Origin: Streptomyces zagrosensis
Lineage (GTDB): Bacteria > Actinomycetota > Actinomycetes > Streptomycetales > Streptomycetaceae
NCBI RefSeq assembly: GCF_014203645.1
Contig: NZ_JACHJL010000020.1
Span: 94,433-158,432 of the forward strand
DNA length: 64,000 nt
Reading direction: 5' to 3'
How positions within the stretch are numbered: position 1 is the stretch's first letter; every line of letters starts with the position of its first letter. The notes under the pieces are model-generated. The model did no database searches. It was not told where the DNA came from and saw only the letters and a list, made by a program, of their open reading frames with translations. Shown in pieces: positions 8,691-16,816 of the stretch. A program made the translations under genes and the position numbers.

Positions 8691-9541
8691 GTACCCGGGC
8701 TCACCGCGCTTCAGCCGGGATCGGGTGTAGCGGTGGCGCTGCCAAAACGGGAACGTGCCGCCGATGGTGCCGCCGGCTCCGAACCCGATGATGGGCGCGG
8801 ACTTCTTAGCCTTGGCCACCAGCTCCCGCGTCTTGGGGTCCTTGAAGACGGCCTTGGCCGGGGGCTTGCGGGTCTTCTTCACCAGCACGTACGGCTTGTG
8901 GCCCTCGGGGTGGCAGGAGAACGTGACGCCCTGAAGGGCGAGTTTCTCGGTGATGAGGTCGGCGACGACGCCGTGGGAGAAACCCAGGCGGGTGGGTGGG
9001 TCGATGCGAGTCTCCGCATCGTCGTCGGGAGAAATCTTTGAGATATGGAAGTAGCGGCACGGGTTGGTCTGCTCCGCCAGCCCGAGAGACTGGTGGAGTG
9101 CGTCGTGCAGCGGACCCACCCACTCGCGCATCCGCTCCCAGCACTCGCGGGTCAGCACCATGTACGCCGCGCTGCCCACAGTGAGGACGGAGGCCGCGCC
9201 GATCCCGCCGGACTCCAGCACGGCGAGCGCCTGGTCCCGGTTCTCCCACAGCTCCTGGACGGTTTGCACGGTGGCGTCCAGGTCCCGGGTGGACAGGTAG
9301 CCGGTCTCCGCGACGCCTGCACCGAGGGGGAGGCGGAAGGACAGCCGACGCCACCCGGGCTTGTAGGAGCGGCGCCGGACCTTGCCTCCACCTTCGGCAG
9401 GACGCGGGGGCCTAAGCACCAGAACGTGGCGTCGGTCCGTTTCACGCCGCCCAGGACCCGGCCGGCCAACACCCTGCCGATTCCGAACACGAGGGATTCG
9501 GCGTCCTTCTCCACCTGCTTGTCGAACTTCGTCTGTGCCAT
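8690..9541 (-). pseudogene. Disrupted plasmid-type protein, possible Tra/FtsK N-terminal region
   Basis: A good start at ATG 9541 (MAQTKFDKQVEKDAESL) has GAAGGGG upstream. It reads to about LPKVEAR, then the frame must change near 9390-9410 to continue as VRRRSYKPGWRRLSFRLP, LSTRDLDATVQTVQELW, YFHISKISPDDDAETR, LITEKLALQGVTFSCH and FKDPKTRELVAKAKKSAP. The last part, a DPxxR..APIIGFGAGG-like segment, recalls the region just before the ATPase domain of Streptomyces Tra (FtsK/SpoIIIE-like) proteins. No Walker motif follows, and the frame runs into unrelated sequence. With the replication-relaxation-like relic next to it, an integrative-element origin fits, but the family call is weak. Confidence 0.4.
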
Positions 9542-9600
9542 GGCCGTGCCCCTTCGGTATGCGTCCAGGCACCTCACACCCGGAAGCGGACACCGCCTTT

Positions 9601-9658
9601 CTGGAACGGCGGCCCTGTAGATAGGGACCCTGGAACGGCGGCCCTTTGGATAGGGACC
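9601..9658. repeat. Two adjoining 29-bp direct repeats upstream of the tra-like relic
   Basis: The unit starting CTGGAACGGCGGCCCT and ending GATAGGGACC occurs at 9601-9629 and 9630-9658 with two mismatches. It lies 60-117 nt upstream of the ATG at 9541 on the minus strand, where an operator or iteron would be expected in a plasmid-derived element. Function is inferred from position only. Confidence 0.7.
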
Positions 9659-9786
9659 GGCGAAAAGTGAGCCCTCAGTCGCGAATCCGTGGATAACTTC
9701 GGGGCCCAAAGATCCCGGGGCCGTACCTCATGGTGGCGCGATCGGTACAACTGAAGGTGCAGGCCGATCTACGGAAAGAGGGACCG

Positions 9787-10233
9787 ATGATGGACCACCA
9801 ACACCCGGGCGAGCGAGGCGAGTTGAGTCAGAACAGCACCGGCGCGCTGGAGATCTGGGATCGCGAGATCGCCTGTCCTGGCGGGCCGCTGCCGGGGGCG
9901 GTGCTCCAGGTGCTGGAGCACGGGGACGGCTGGGTCGGGCACGTCCAGCTCGTGGGCGGGCGGCCGACGAGCGACATCGACAAGGCCTCGGCCGCCATCG
10001 AGGACGCCTTCGACCTCCCGGTCAGCTCGGTCGTCGCGACACCGGCGGCAGCGGCCCCGAATGCTCCAACGGGTTGGGAGGAGTCGGGTGAGAACGCGGC
10101 GGCCCGGCGCACCGTCGGTGCGCCGGGCCGCCGCGCGTACACGCCTGCCGGGTCCTGTCAGTCGCCGCGGTCCTCCGGAACTGGCTGCTTGGCACCGGCC
10201 GTCTTCGCGCCGGGCAGTGACGCCCGCAGGTAG
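9787..10233 (+). CDS. Hypothetical small protein (3' end doubtful)
   Basis: ATG 9787 (MMDHQHPGE) is preceded by GAGGG, a plausible ribosome site. The first 95 codons look coding: LEIWDREIACPGGPLPG, VLQVLEHGDGWVGHVQLVG, then IEDAFDLPVSSVVATP. After about 10080 the frame passes through the 19-bp hairpin and into the end of the UvrA-like gene on the other strand, giving an Arg/Pro-rich tail of low credibility. The true gene may therefore end earlier through a frameshift, or only the N-terminal part is real. No domain was recognised. Downstream it is convergent with the UvrA-like gene. Confidence 0.4.
   Translation: MMDHQHPGERGELSQNSTGALEIWDREIACPGGPLPGAVLQVLEHGDGWVGHVQLVGGRPTSDIDKASAAIEDAFDLPVSSVVATPAAAAPNAPTGWEESGENAAARRTVGAPGRRAYTPAGSCQSPRSSGTGCLAPAVFAPGSDARR
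10095..10135. terminator. Strong hairpin terminator, 19-bp perfect stem
   Basis: The arms 10095-10113 and 10117-10135 are perfectly complementary around a three-base loop GTC. It lies 23 nt beyond the stop of the UvrA-like gene on the minus strand. There is no long U tract, as is usual in high-GC actinomycetes. It may act in both directions. Confidence 0.85.
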
Positions 10234-12518
10234 CGGGCGGTCGTGGTCCGGGAGCCGTCCACCATGTCGGTGGGCGTGCCGGCGAACACGACCTGCCCGC
10301 CGTGCTCACCCGCGCCGGGGCCGATGTCGACGATCCAGTCGGCGTGCTTGGCGACGTCCAGGTCGTGTTCGATGGCGATGACGGTGTTGCCCGAGTCCAC
10401 CAGCCGGTCCAGCAGGGCCAGCAGGTTGCCGACGTCCGCCATGTGCAGTCCGGTGGTCGGCTCGTCGAAGACGTACACGCTGCCCTGCTCGTGGAGCCGG
10501 TCGGCGAGCTTGACGCGCTGCCGCTCACCGCCGGACAGCATCGACAGCGAACGGCCCAGCGTCAGATAGCCCAGTCCCACCTCGGCCAGCGGGTCCAGGC
10601 GGCGCACGATCGCCGGATCGTCGAAGAAGCCGCGGGCCTCGGTCACGGTCAGGTCCAGTACCTCGGCGATGTTGCGTCCCTTGAGCCGGTGCTCCAGCAC
10701 CTCCTGTCGGAACCGGGTGCCGCCGCACAACTCGCAGACGGTGGTGACCGGGTCCATGAAGGCCAGGTCGGTGGTGATGGTGCCGCGCCCCTTGCACTCC
10801 GGGCAGGCCCCCTTGGAGTTGAAGCTGAACATGCTCGCGTCCAACCCGTACTCCTTCGCGAACAGCTTGCGGACCGTGTCCCAGATACCGGTGTACGTGG
10901 CCGGGGTGGACCGGGGGTTCATGCCGACCGCCGACTGGTCCAGCACGATCGCCTGCGGGTGCTGGGCGGTGAAGACACGGCTGACCAGGGTCGACTTTCC
11001 CGATCCGGCGACGCCGGTGACCACGGTCAGCACCCCGGTGGGGAAGTCGATGTCGAAGCCGCTCAGGTTGTGCAGGTCGGCGCCGCGCACCGGCAGCTTT
11101 CCGGTGGAGGTGCGCGGTTTCTTCTTGCGCGGGGGCTGGGTCCGGAAGTGCCGGCCGGTGAGCGTCTTGCTGTCGGCCAACTCTTCCACGGTGCCGGTGA
11201 ACACGATCTCGCCGCCCTCGGCGCCCGCGCCGGGACCCACGTCGACGACGTGGTCCGCGATGGCGATGACATCGCGGTTATGCTCGACGATGAGAACGGT
11301 GTTGCCTTTGTCCCGCAGGTCCAGCAGCAGCCGGTTGAGCCGGTCCACGTCGTGGGCGTGCAGCCCCACACTCGGCTCGTCGAAGATGTACGTCATACCG
11401 GTCAGCGCCGACCCGAGGTGGCGCACCGCCTTCAGCCGCTGACCCTCGCCGCCGGACAGGGTCCGGGTGGGCCGGTTCAAGGTGAGGTATCCCAGGCCGA
11501 CGGACGCGATGCGGCGCAGCGAGGCGAGCGCGGCGGGCACCACGGGGCCAGGCCACCGGTGCTCCGCCTCCTCCAGGGTGGCGACCAGGTCACCGATCTC
11601 CATCGCGCAGTAGTCGGCGATGTTGCGGCCGTCGATTCGCGACTCCAATGCCGCCTGCGAGAGCCGGGCGCCCCGGCACTCCGGGCAGGTTCGCTCGGTG
11701 ACGACCTGTTCGGTGGACTTGCGCTCCTTGTCCTTGAGCGCCTCCAGACCCGGCTTCACGAACCGCCGGGTGACGCGCGGCACGATGCCCTCGTAGTCGT
11801 TGATGGCCACGTTGTCGAAGTGGTCGGGGCGGATCGTCTGGAAGCCCTCCCCGTACAGCAGGAGGTCCATCTCCTTCTTCGTGTACTGCGACAGCGGCTT
11901 GTCCGGGTCGAACACCAGCTCCCTGCTCTGCTCCCGGGCCCGGCCCTTCTCGTACCGGCTGATCTGCGCGTACCGCTTCCAGTAGTTGGTGCCCACCGCG
12001 AAGTTGGCGTGCCGGATCGCGCCGTCGTTCAGGGACTTGTCCAGGTCCAGCAGCTTGGCGACGTCGAGCTGGAGGGTGGCGCCGAGACCGTCGCAGTGCG
12101 GGCACATGCCCTGCGGGTCGTTGAAGGAGTAGAAGTTGGACGGCCCGGCACTGGGCTCCCCGTACCGAGAGAACAGCACCCGTAGGACCGGGTTGACTTC
12201 GGTCATCGTGCCGACGGTCGAGCGTGAGCCGCCGCCCACCGGCTTCTGGTCCACCACGATCGCCGGGGCCAGGTTCTCGATCAGGTCGAACTCGGGGCGC
12301 TCGTAACGGGGCAGCCGGTTGCGGATGAACGCGGGGAAGACCTCGTTGAGCTGCCGCTGCGACTCCACCGCGATGGTGCCGAAGACGATGGACGACTTGC
12401 CGGAACCGGAAACTCCAGTGACCACGGTCAGAAGCCCCAGCGGAATGCGAAGGTCCACTCCCTTCAGATTGTTGGCACGGGCCCCCGTCACCACGATGTG
12501 CTGCCTGTCCTTGCGCAT
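10158..12518 (-). CDS. UvrA-like tandem ABC ATPase (DrrC/UvrA-class II type)
   Basis: This 786-residue protein has two ABC ATPase halves. The first has VTGVSGSGKSSI (Walker A, about residue 35), a CPHCDGLG zinc knuckle, CPECRGARL, the signature LSGGEGQRLK and IFDEPSVGLHAHD. The second has VTGVAGSGKSTL, CPECKGRG, CELCGGTRF, LSGGERQRVK and VFDEPTTGLHMAD. It is clearly shorter than housekeeping UvrA (about 950 residues), as in the class II/DrrC group, which has been tied to resistance against DNA-binding drugs; no such drug is implied by this window. ATG 12518 (MRKDRQH) has GAGG at good spacing; GTG 12539 is an alternative. It is transcribed alone and ended by the hairpin at 10095-10135. Confidence 0.9.
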   Translation of the reverse strand: MRKDRQHIVVTGARANNLKGVDLRIPLGLLTVVTGVSGSGKSSIVFGTIAVESQRQLNEVFPAFIRNRLPRYERPEFDLIENLAPAIVVDQKPVGGGSRSTVGTMTEVNPVLRVLFSRYGEPSAGPSNFYSFNDPQGMCPHCDGLGATLQLDVAKLLDLDKSLNDGAIRHANFAVGTNYWKRYAQISRYEKGRAREQSRELVFDPDKPLSQYTKKEMDLLLYGEGFQTIRPDHFDNVAINDYEGIVPRVTRRFVKPGLEALKDKERKSTEQVVTERTCPECRGARLSQAALESRIDGRNIADYCAMEIGDLVATLEEAEHRWPGPVVPAALASLRRIASVGLGYLTLNRPTRTLSGGEGQRLKAVRHLGSALTGMTYIFDEPSVGLHAHDVDRLNRLLLDLRDKGNTVLIVEHNRDVIAIADHVVDVGPGAGAEGGEIVFTGTVEELADSKTLTGRHFRTQPPRKKKPRTSTGKLPVRGADLHNLSGFDIDFPTGVLTVVTGVAGSGKSTLVSRVFTAQHPQAIVLDQSAVGMNPRSTPATYTGIWDTVRKLFAKEYGLDASMFSFNSKGACPECKGRGTITTDLAFMDPVTTVCELCGGTRFRQEVLEHRLKGRNIAEVLDLTVTEARGFFDDPAIVRRLDPLAEVGLGYLTLGRSLSMLSGGERQRVKLADRLHEQGSVYVFDEPTTGLHMADVGNLLALLDRLVDSGNTVIAIEHDLDVAKHADWIVDIGPGAGEHGGQVVFAGTPTDMVDGSRTTTARYLRASLPGAKTAGAKQPVPEDRGD

Positions 12519-12577
12519 GGGCGTCCTCGTCTCCCTCACTCGCCGATCTCGTGCTGCTCTCGTGCTGCGTCAACCAC

Positions 12578-13015
12578 TCACACTGGGCCTGCCCCACCCG
12601 CCCCGGCGGCATCGGTGGCCAGATCCCCCATCGAGATCTGGCCGCCCCGGGTGACCAGGCCCACCAGAAACTCCTCCGAGGAGGGCCGGGCCCGGTGTGC
12701 GCGGCGATCAGGGTGTGTCGCCGGAGTAGTGGAAGCGGCACACCACTCCCGGGCCGCCCGGCGGGCGCGGTGCGCCGGGGGCGGGTCGTACAGCGCCCGG
12801 CCGCCGGGCCACCGCCCCAGCTCGGTCGTCAGGGCGACGCGGTCCTCGATCTCCTCCGGCCGCCAGCCGCTGATGTCGAGCAGTGGCCCGTCCAGTGGCC
12901 CGCCGACGAGCACGGCGTACGTCCGGTGCGGGAGCGGGCCCGGGTTGGGGTGGTCGTAGCCGTAGCCGTAGTCGTACACCCGGCCGCGCAGCAGCTGCTC
13001 GTCACCGTCGTTCAT
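12578..13015 (-). CDS. Small conserved hypothetical protein, probable late frameshift
   Basis: ATG 13015 (MNDGDEQLLRGRVYDYGYGY) is preceded by GGGAGG. The protein reads PNPGPLPHRTYAVLVGGPLD, LLDISGWRPEEIEDRVALTT and LGRWPGGRALYDPPP, a pattern I associate with a small Streptomyces family of unknown function. Such proteins typically end in a segment like RFHYSGDTP. Here that ending (CRFHYSGDTP, then TGA) is present around 12715-12750 but in the neighbouring frame, while the current frame runs on to 12578 with unlikely sequence. A single-base indel (true or sequencing) near 12745-12760 explains this. If so, the intact gene would end near 12716. Confidence 0.55.
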   Translation of the reverse strand: MNDGDEQLLRGRVYDYGYGYDHPNPGPLPHRTYAVLVGGPLDGPLLDISGWRPEEIEDRVALTTELGRWPGGRALYDPPPAHRARRAAREWCAASTTPATHPDRRAHRARPSSEEFLVGLVTRGGQISMGDLATDAAGAGGAGPV

Positions 13016-13557
13016 CCCACCAGCCTCCCAGCCACCACCGACAGCGCGCTCTTGTCCCGTGCCCGCCTCCAGGCTCACCCGCGCATCCTGGTTGCCGCGG
13101 CGTGTGGGGCAGGTGCGGAAGCGGGGCCGCCATCGGCTGGCTTTCTGCGCGGGGGCCGCTTCCTTCGCCTGCTGACGGAGTCGCTCCTACTCCTGGCGCT
13201 CACGTTCGTCGGTTTTTGCCTGCTGCTCTGCTGCGACGGCCCGGCTTTGGCAGTCCTCGCACAGGTGCTTGCGCCCACTCGGGGCCGTGGATGTGTTCGA
13301 CCGCTCTCCACCGCTCGTGCACCGTGGTCGGAGCACATGATCAAACGAAGGCCGCCCCCATGTCCGGCGAACCCCTTGGTGAGCGACCCAGTTCGAGACA
13401 CCGTTCGAGAACCGGAAGAAGAACAAGCTCAGTGCCTGTCTGACATCCCGGCCCGTTGGGATAGGAGGCCCGAGTGGGCCGTCAGCCAGCTGAGTCACGT
13501 TCGCGGATGGGTGCGGCCTCAAAAGCTGTAGCGGTGCCCCTGACACGTTGATACGAC
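13016..13557. other. Gene-poor interval
   Basis: No gene with a credible start was found. A minus-strand run (GRKHLCEDCQSRAVAAEQQA, then KTDERERQE and a stop near 13187) has a CxxC pair and a charged helix. It could be the tail of a small zinc-ribbon protein gene. The rest shows only shadow frames. Promoters for the divergent neighbours would lie at the two ends. Confidence 0.3.
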
Positions 13558-14061
13558 ATGGGGATGGTCACTGAAGCACTGGATCCCACAGAACGTCTGA
13601 TTGCTGAGCGAGCTTGCGAGCGCCTCATCGTCGAGTTTGTCCACAAGCTCGACCTCGGTGAGCCGGGTGATGTGGCCGATCTGTTCATCGACTCCGGGAT
13701 CTGGGAGTGGGCGGAAGGCGACCGCCGGCTCCAAGGCCGTGACGCCCTTCGGTCGTACTTTGCCGGCCGACCAGCGGACCGGCTCTCACGCCGGATATGC
13801 ACGAATGTCCTGGTCACCCTCACATCCGAGGCAACAGCCACCGCGACCACCTACTTCACGACCTATCGTGTCGCGGCTATACCAGTGGTCTCATCCCCCC
13901 GCGGGCCCCGACGCAGGTCGGCCACTACGAGGACACGTTCCTCAAGGCCGAAGGCTGCTGGCTGCTGGCTGCTGGCTGCTGGCTGCTGGCTGCTCAAGCC
14001 TCGTTCCCTGTATCTGGCCTTCGCTGGACCGACCGAGCGCCTCGAAACAGCCAAGGAGTGA
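13558..14061 (+). pseudogene. SnoaL/NTF2-like protein with two frame changes
   Basis: The ATG frame gives a good NTF2-fold start: RLIAERACERLIVEFVHKLD, GDVADLFIDSGIWEW, LQGRDALRSYFAGR and ICTNVLVTL. After TYFTTYRV (about 13870) the sense continues in another frame as GYTSGLIPPRAPTQVGHYED, TFLKAEGCWLL, and after the heptamer repeat it returns to the first frame as LYLAFAGPTERLETAKE. Two shifts break the gene, one at about 13870-13880 and one across 13953-13994. In this family such proteins are small cyclases, isomerases or hydroxylases, or act on steroid-like ligands; the role of this one is unknown. Confidence 0.6.
13953..13994. repeat. Six exact copies of the heptamer GGCTGCT
   Basis: Forty-two bases consist of six perfect 7-bp units inside the SnoaL/NTF2-like gene. 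Because seven is not a multiple of three, each gain or loss of a unit changes the downstream reading frame. Loss of one unit would join the upstream GHYEDTFLKAEGCWLL frame to the downstream YLAFAGPTERLE frame. Confidence 0.95.
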
Positions 14062-14169
14062 GTGCCGCGCTGGATGTCCGAAGTCGGCAGTTAGCCGCAG
14101 GACATGGGGAAGATGTCAGGTCTTCCTGGTCCACTTGGACTGAGGCCCTTGGCGAGTGAGCCTGCGAGT

Positions 14170-14360
14170 CATGAGGGTGATGAGTACCCGAGTTCTGATC
14201 GGCAGACCCTGGAGCGTGCCAGAGCAGGTGCAGTCGAAGCCCCTCAAGAGAAGCGGCTGTGGCTGGCGCAGTAGCCGTACTCGGCCCACTTGGCCAGGTC
14301 GCAGCGCTTGACGGTCTCCCGTGAGCGTCCGCATTCCACAGCAGTGGAGTCCACGAGGCC
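14170..14360 (-). pseudogene. IS982-type transposase fragment
   Basis: Read from about 14350 downward, the minus strand gives VDSTAVECGRSRETVKRCDL, AKWAEYGYCASHSRFS and a TGA. A neighbouring frame continues as WGLRLHLLW-like sequence. The VDSTPVECxRSRETVKRSDLAGWxEYGYCxSHSRxFWGLRLHL run is characteristic of actinobacterial IS982-family DDE transposases, and the aspartate of VDST would be a catalytic residue. Only about 60 codons persist, with a stop and frame change. No inverted ends were identified. Confidence 0.6.
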
Positions 14361-14412
14361 GGAGCCCGTAAACCTCACGGACCCGGCCTGACGCACCACA
14401 TACATGCCTCAC

Positions 14413-14762
14413 GTTCCTAGACCCACATCACACTCGTGACCTGATAAAGCACCGAACGACGCTGGCCGCTGAGCCCACCGCAGCACCAGGGCGTCCCGGG
14501 CGGCCGGGACGTCGTGGGGCCCCGGGCGCGGGGCGGGGGCGGTGGTCGCCGGTCGGCCCCGGATTCAGCTCCGGGTGTCGCGTCGTTGGCGGCGAGCAGC
14601 TCGGCGAGCGATACGGCACGCGGCGCGGCGCGGCCCGGCGTTCGGTGGCGCCCGGCAGCTGCGTCCAGGGTTCCAACGGCGCACGCGTGGATCTTGGCAC
14701 TCGGGTATCTGAGGGCCGCACGCGTCTTGCGGGTCGGTTGTTGCGTGCATGACGATACCTGC
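14413..14762. other. Upstream region of the M28 peptidase gene
   Basis: No separate gene is supported. The peptidase frame stays open to 14514, but this extension is low in coding quality and would bury the signal peptide. The interval most likely holds the peptidase promoter and the scar of the neighbouring insertion element. Confidence 0.4.
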
Positions 14763-16160
14763 ATGGTGAATCCAACGGGCACTTCCCGGCGCGCCCTGCT
14801 CGCTGCCTCCGCAGCCACGGCTGCCGTGGCTGTCACCTCCACCGGCGCTGAGGCTGCGGGCGAACGGGTCCAACTCGCCCCGCAGCCGCCCCCGCCGGAG
14901 CTGCGGGCCCTGCTCCGGGAGATCGACCACCGCCGCATCGAGGCGACCGTGCGGCGCCTGGTCGCCTTCGGTACCCGGCACACCCTGTCTGCTCAGGACG
15001 ACCCCGAGCGCGGCATCGGCGCGGCCCGCGACTGGATCATGGCGCGGATGCGCGAGTACGCACGGGCGTCCGGCGGCCGGATGACGGTTGAGCTCCAGTC
15101 GTACGTGCAGCAGCCGGCCCCCCGTATTCCGGCCCCGACGCGGATCTCCAATATCGTCGCCACCGTGCGCGGCACGACGTCACCCGACCGCGTCTACGTC
15201 GTCTGTGGGCACTACGATTCCCGCGCCAGTGACGTCATGGACCACACCAGCGACGCCCCAGGAGCTGACGACGACGCCTCCGGGGTAGCCGTCGTGATGG
15301 AGCTGGCCCGCGTCATGGCCACCCGGCGCACCGGCGCCACGCTGGTCTTCGCCGCCGTGGCGGGCGAGGAGCAGGGCCTGTACGGCGCGGCCCACCTCGC
15401 CCAGAGCTACCGGGAACGGCGGGCCGACGTGCAGGGGATGTTCACCAATGACATCATCGGCAGCTCAACCGCCGACGACGGCAGCCGCGACCCGCACACC
15501 ATCAGGCTGTTCGCCGAAGGTGTGCCCACCTCCGAGACCCCCCAGGAGGCCGAGGCACGACGCTCCGTCGGCGGCGAGAACGACTCGCCCTCGCGCCAGC
15601 TCGCCCGATTCGTCCAGGACGTCGCGGGGCCCGGGGTGAGCGGCATGAAGGTCCGCGTCATCTACCGCCGTGACCGCTATCTGCGCGGTGGCGACCACAT
15701 CCCGTTCCTCGAGCGCGCCTACCCCGCGGCCCGGTTCACCGAGCCCGCCGAGGACTACGCCCACCAGCACCAGGACGTGCGCGTCGTCGACGGCAAGCAG
15801 TACGGGGACCTGCCCGAGTTCTGCGACTTCCCGTTCGTCGCGCGCGTAGCCCGCGTCAACGCCGCGACCCTGTGGAGCCTGGCCCAGGCCCCCGGCACAC
15901 CGCGCGGCGCGAAGATCCTCACCGCAGCCCTGACCAACGAGACGGAACTGGTGTGGGAGCGGGGCCCTGAGCCGGACCTGGCGGGCTACGAGGTGGTCTG
16001 GCGCGAGACCACCGCAGAGGAGTGGACCCACACGACACCAGTGGGCGACACCACCCGCCACACCGTCGACCTGTCCAAGGACAACGTGTTCTTCGGCGTC
16101 CGCGCGGTAAACCGCGCAGGCCTGCGCAGCCCGGTGGCCTTCCCGGCCCCACAGCGCTGA
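14763..16160 (+). CDS. Exported M28-family zinc aminopeptidase with FnIII-like tail
   Basis: The protein has 465 residues. It starts MVNPTGTSRRALLAASAATA and continues with a hydrophobic run and ..GAEAAG, a twin-arginine-type signal peptide (SRRALLA). The catalytic domain shows the co-catalytic zinc ligands in order: VCGHYDSR (His), GADDDASG (bridging Asp), AGEEQGLYG (Glu pair, general base and ligand), FTNDIIG (Asp), and a later AEDYAHQHQD with the final His. The last 90 residues (TNETELVWERGPEPDLAGYE, HTVDLSK, FFGVRAVNRAGLRSP) have the strand pattern of a fibronectin type III domain. It probably trims peptides outside the cell. ATG 14763 is the best start for the signal; ATG 14749 is close and possible. 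It is flanked by an IS relic upstream and a gene-free repeat region downstream. Confidence 0.88.
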   Translation: MVNPTGTSRRALLAASAATAAVAVTSTGAEAAGERVQLAPQPPPPELRALLREIDHRRIEATVRRLVAFGTRHTLSAQDDPERGIGAARDWIMARMREYARASGGRMTVELQSYVQQPAPRIPAPTRISNIVATVRGTTSPDRVYVVCGHYDSRASDVMDHTSDAPGADDDASGVAVVMELARVMATRRTGATLVFAAVAGEEQGLYGAAHLAQSYRERRADVQGMFTNDIIGSSTADDGSRDPHTIRLFAEGVPTSETPQEAEARRSVGGENDSPSRQLARFVQDVAGPGVSGMKVRVIYRRDRYLRGGDHIPFLERAYPAARFTEPAEDYAHQHQDVRVVDGKQYGDLPEFCDFPFVARVARVNAATLWSLAQAPGTPRGAKILTAALTNETELVWERGPEPDLAGYEVVWRETTAEEWTHTTPVGDTTRHTVDLSKDNVFFGVRAVNRAGLRSPVAFPAPQR

Positions 16161-16816
16161 CCAACCCACGCGCTCCCCGCACACCATCAACCCAAGAACG
16201 GCGTCCCCACCAAGACGGTGACGTGGCACACCCCACGGGCACGCCCCACGGGCACGCCCCACGGGCACGCCCCACGGCGCGACGACCGCGCGCCGTTCGG
16301 CATGATGATGACCCCGCCCCCGGCCCGCCTTGGCCCGAGCCGCCCGGCCCGCGCAGCACGGGGCTGCCGTCACAGGCCCTACCGGCTGTCGGTGCACGCC
16401 GCCGTGGTGTGCCTGGCGGCCGTCATCATCGACCTCGTCATGGCGGGCTGGTGTTCCTCTACGACACATACGTGTCCGCTGCCTCTCTCTCGGACGTCAG
16501 GCAGCGTAGAACTCATGGGCGTGGCTGCCGCGTTACTCCACCCACGCGGATCGTCTGAGATGCCCTCGGGGTCGGCGGCGCCGGCGCCCTCAAGAAACAC
16601 GACCGAGTTGGCTTCGTTGATGTCTAGTAACAGCACGTGGGTTCCGGCTCTGGCCCGCATCGTGTGGAGCGGTTGCTCTCCGTCACAGTGCTGCCACGGA
16701 CAGGCGCTCCGTCGGTGACATCACCAGTTCCGGACGGTCCACGTGGTGGGCCGTGGTCGCGAGCCACAGGAGCTGTCGGCCTGGCATGTCGGAAGCGGCC
16801 AGTAGCCTCAGGCGCC
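16161..16816. other. Non-coding interval with short repeats
   Basis: No gene is supported. It contains the 13-bp tandem repeat at 16232-16277 and, beyond it, sequence with only shadow frames. The final 150 bases should carry the promoter of the following hypothetical gene. No clear hairpin terminator for the peptidase was found. Confidence 0.5.
16232..16277. repeat. 13-bp tandem repeat (CCCACGGGCACGC), 3 copies plus part
   Basis: Three exact units occupy 16232-16270 and a partial unit follows to 16277. It lies about 70 nt downstream of the peptidase stop. Function is unknown. Confidence 0.9.

Noticed and set aside
10302..12185. Plus-strand frame of 627 codons
   Set aside because: It is antisense to the UvrA-like gene, whose Walker and signature motifs are intact.
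14514..14762. N-terminal extension of the M28 peptidase
   Set aside because: It is Arg/Gly/Pro-rich, lacks conservation cues and would place the twin-arginine signal peptide inside the protein.
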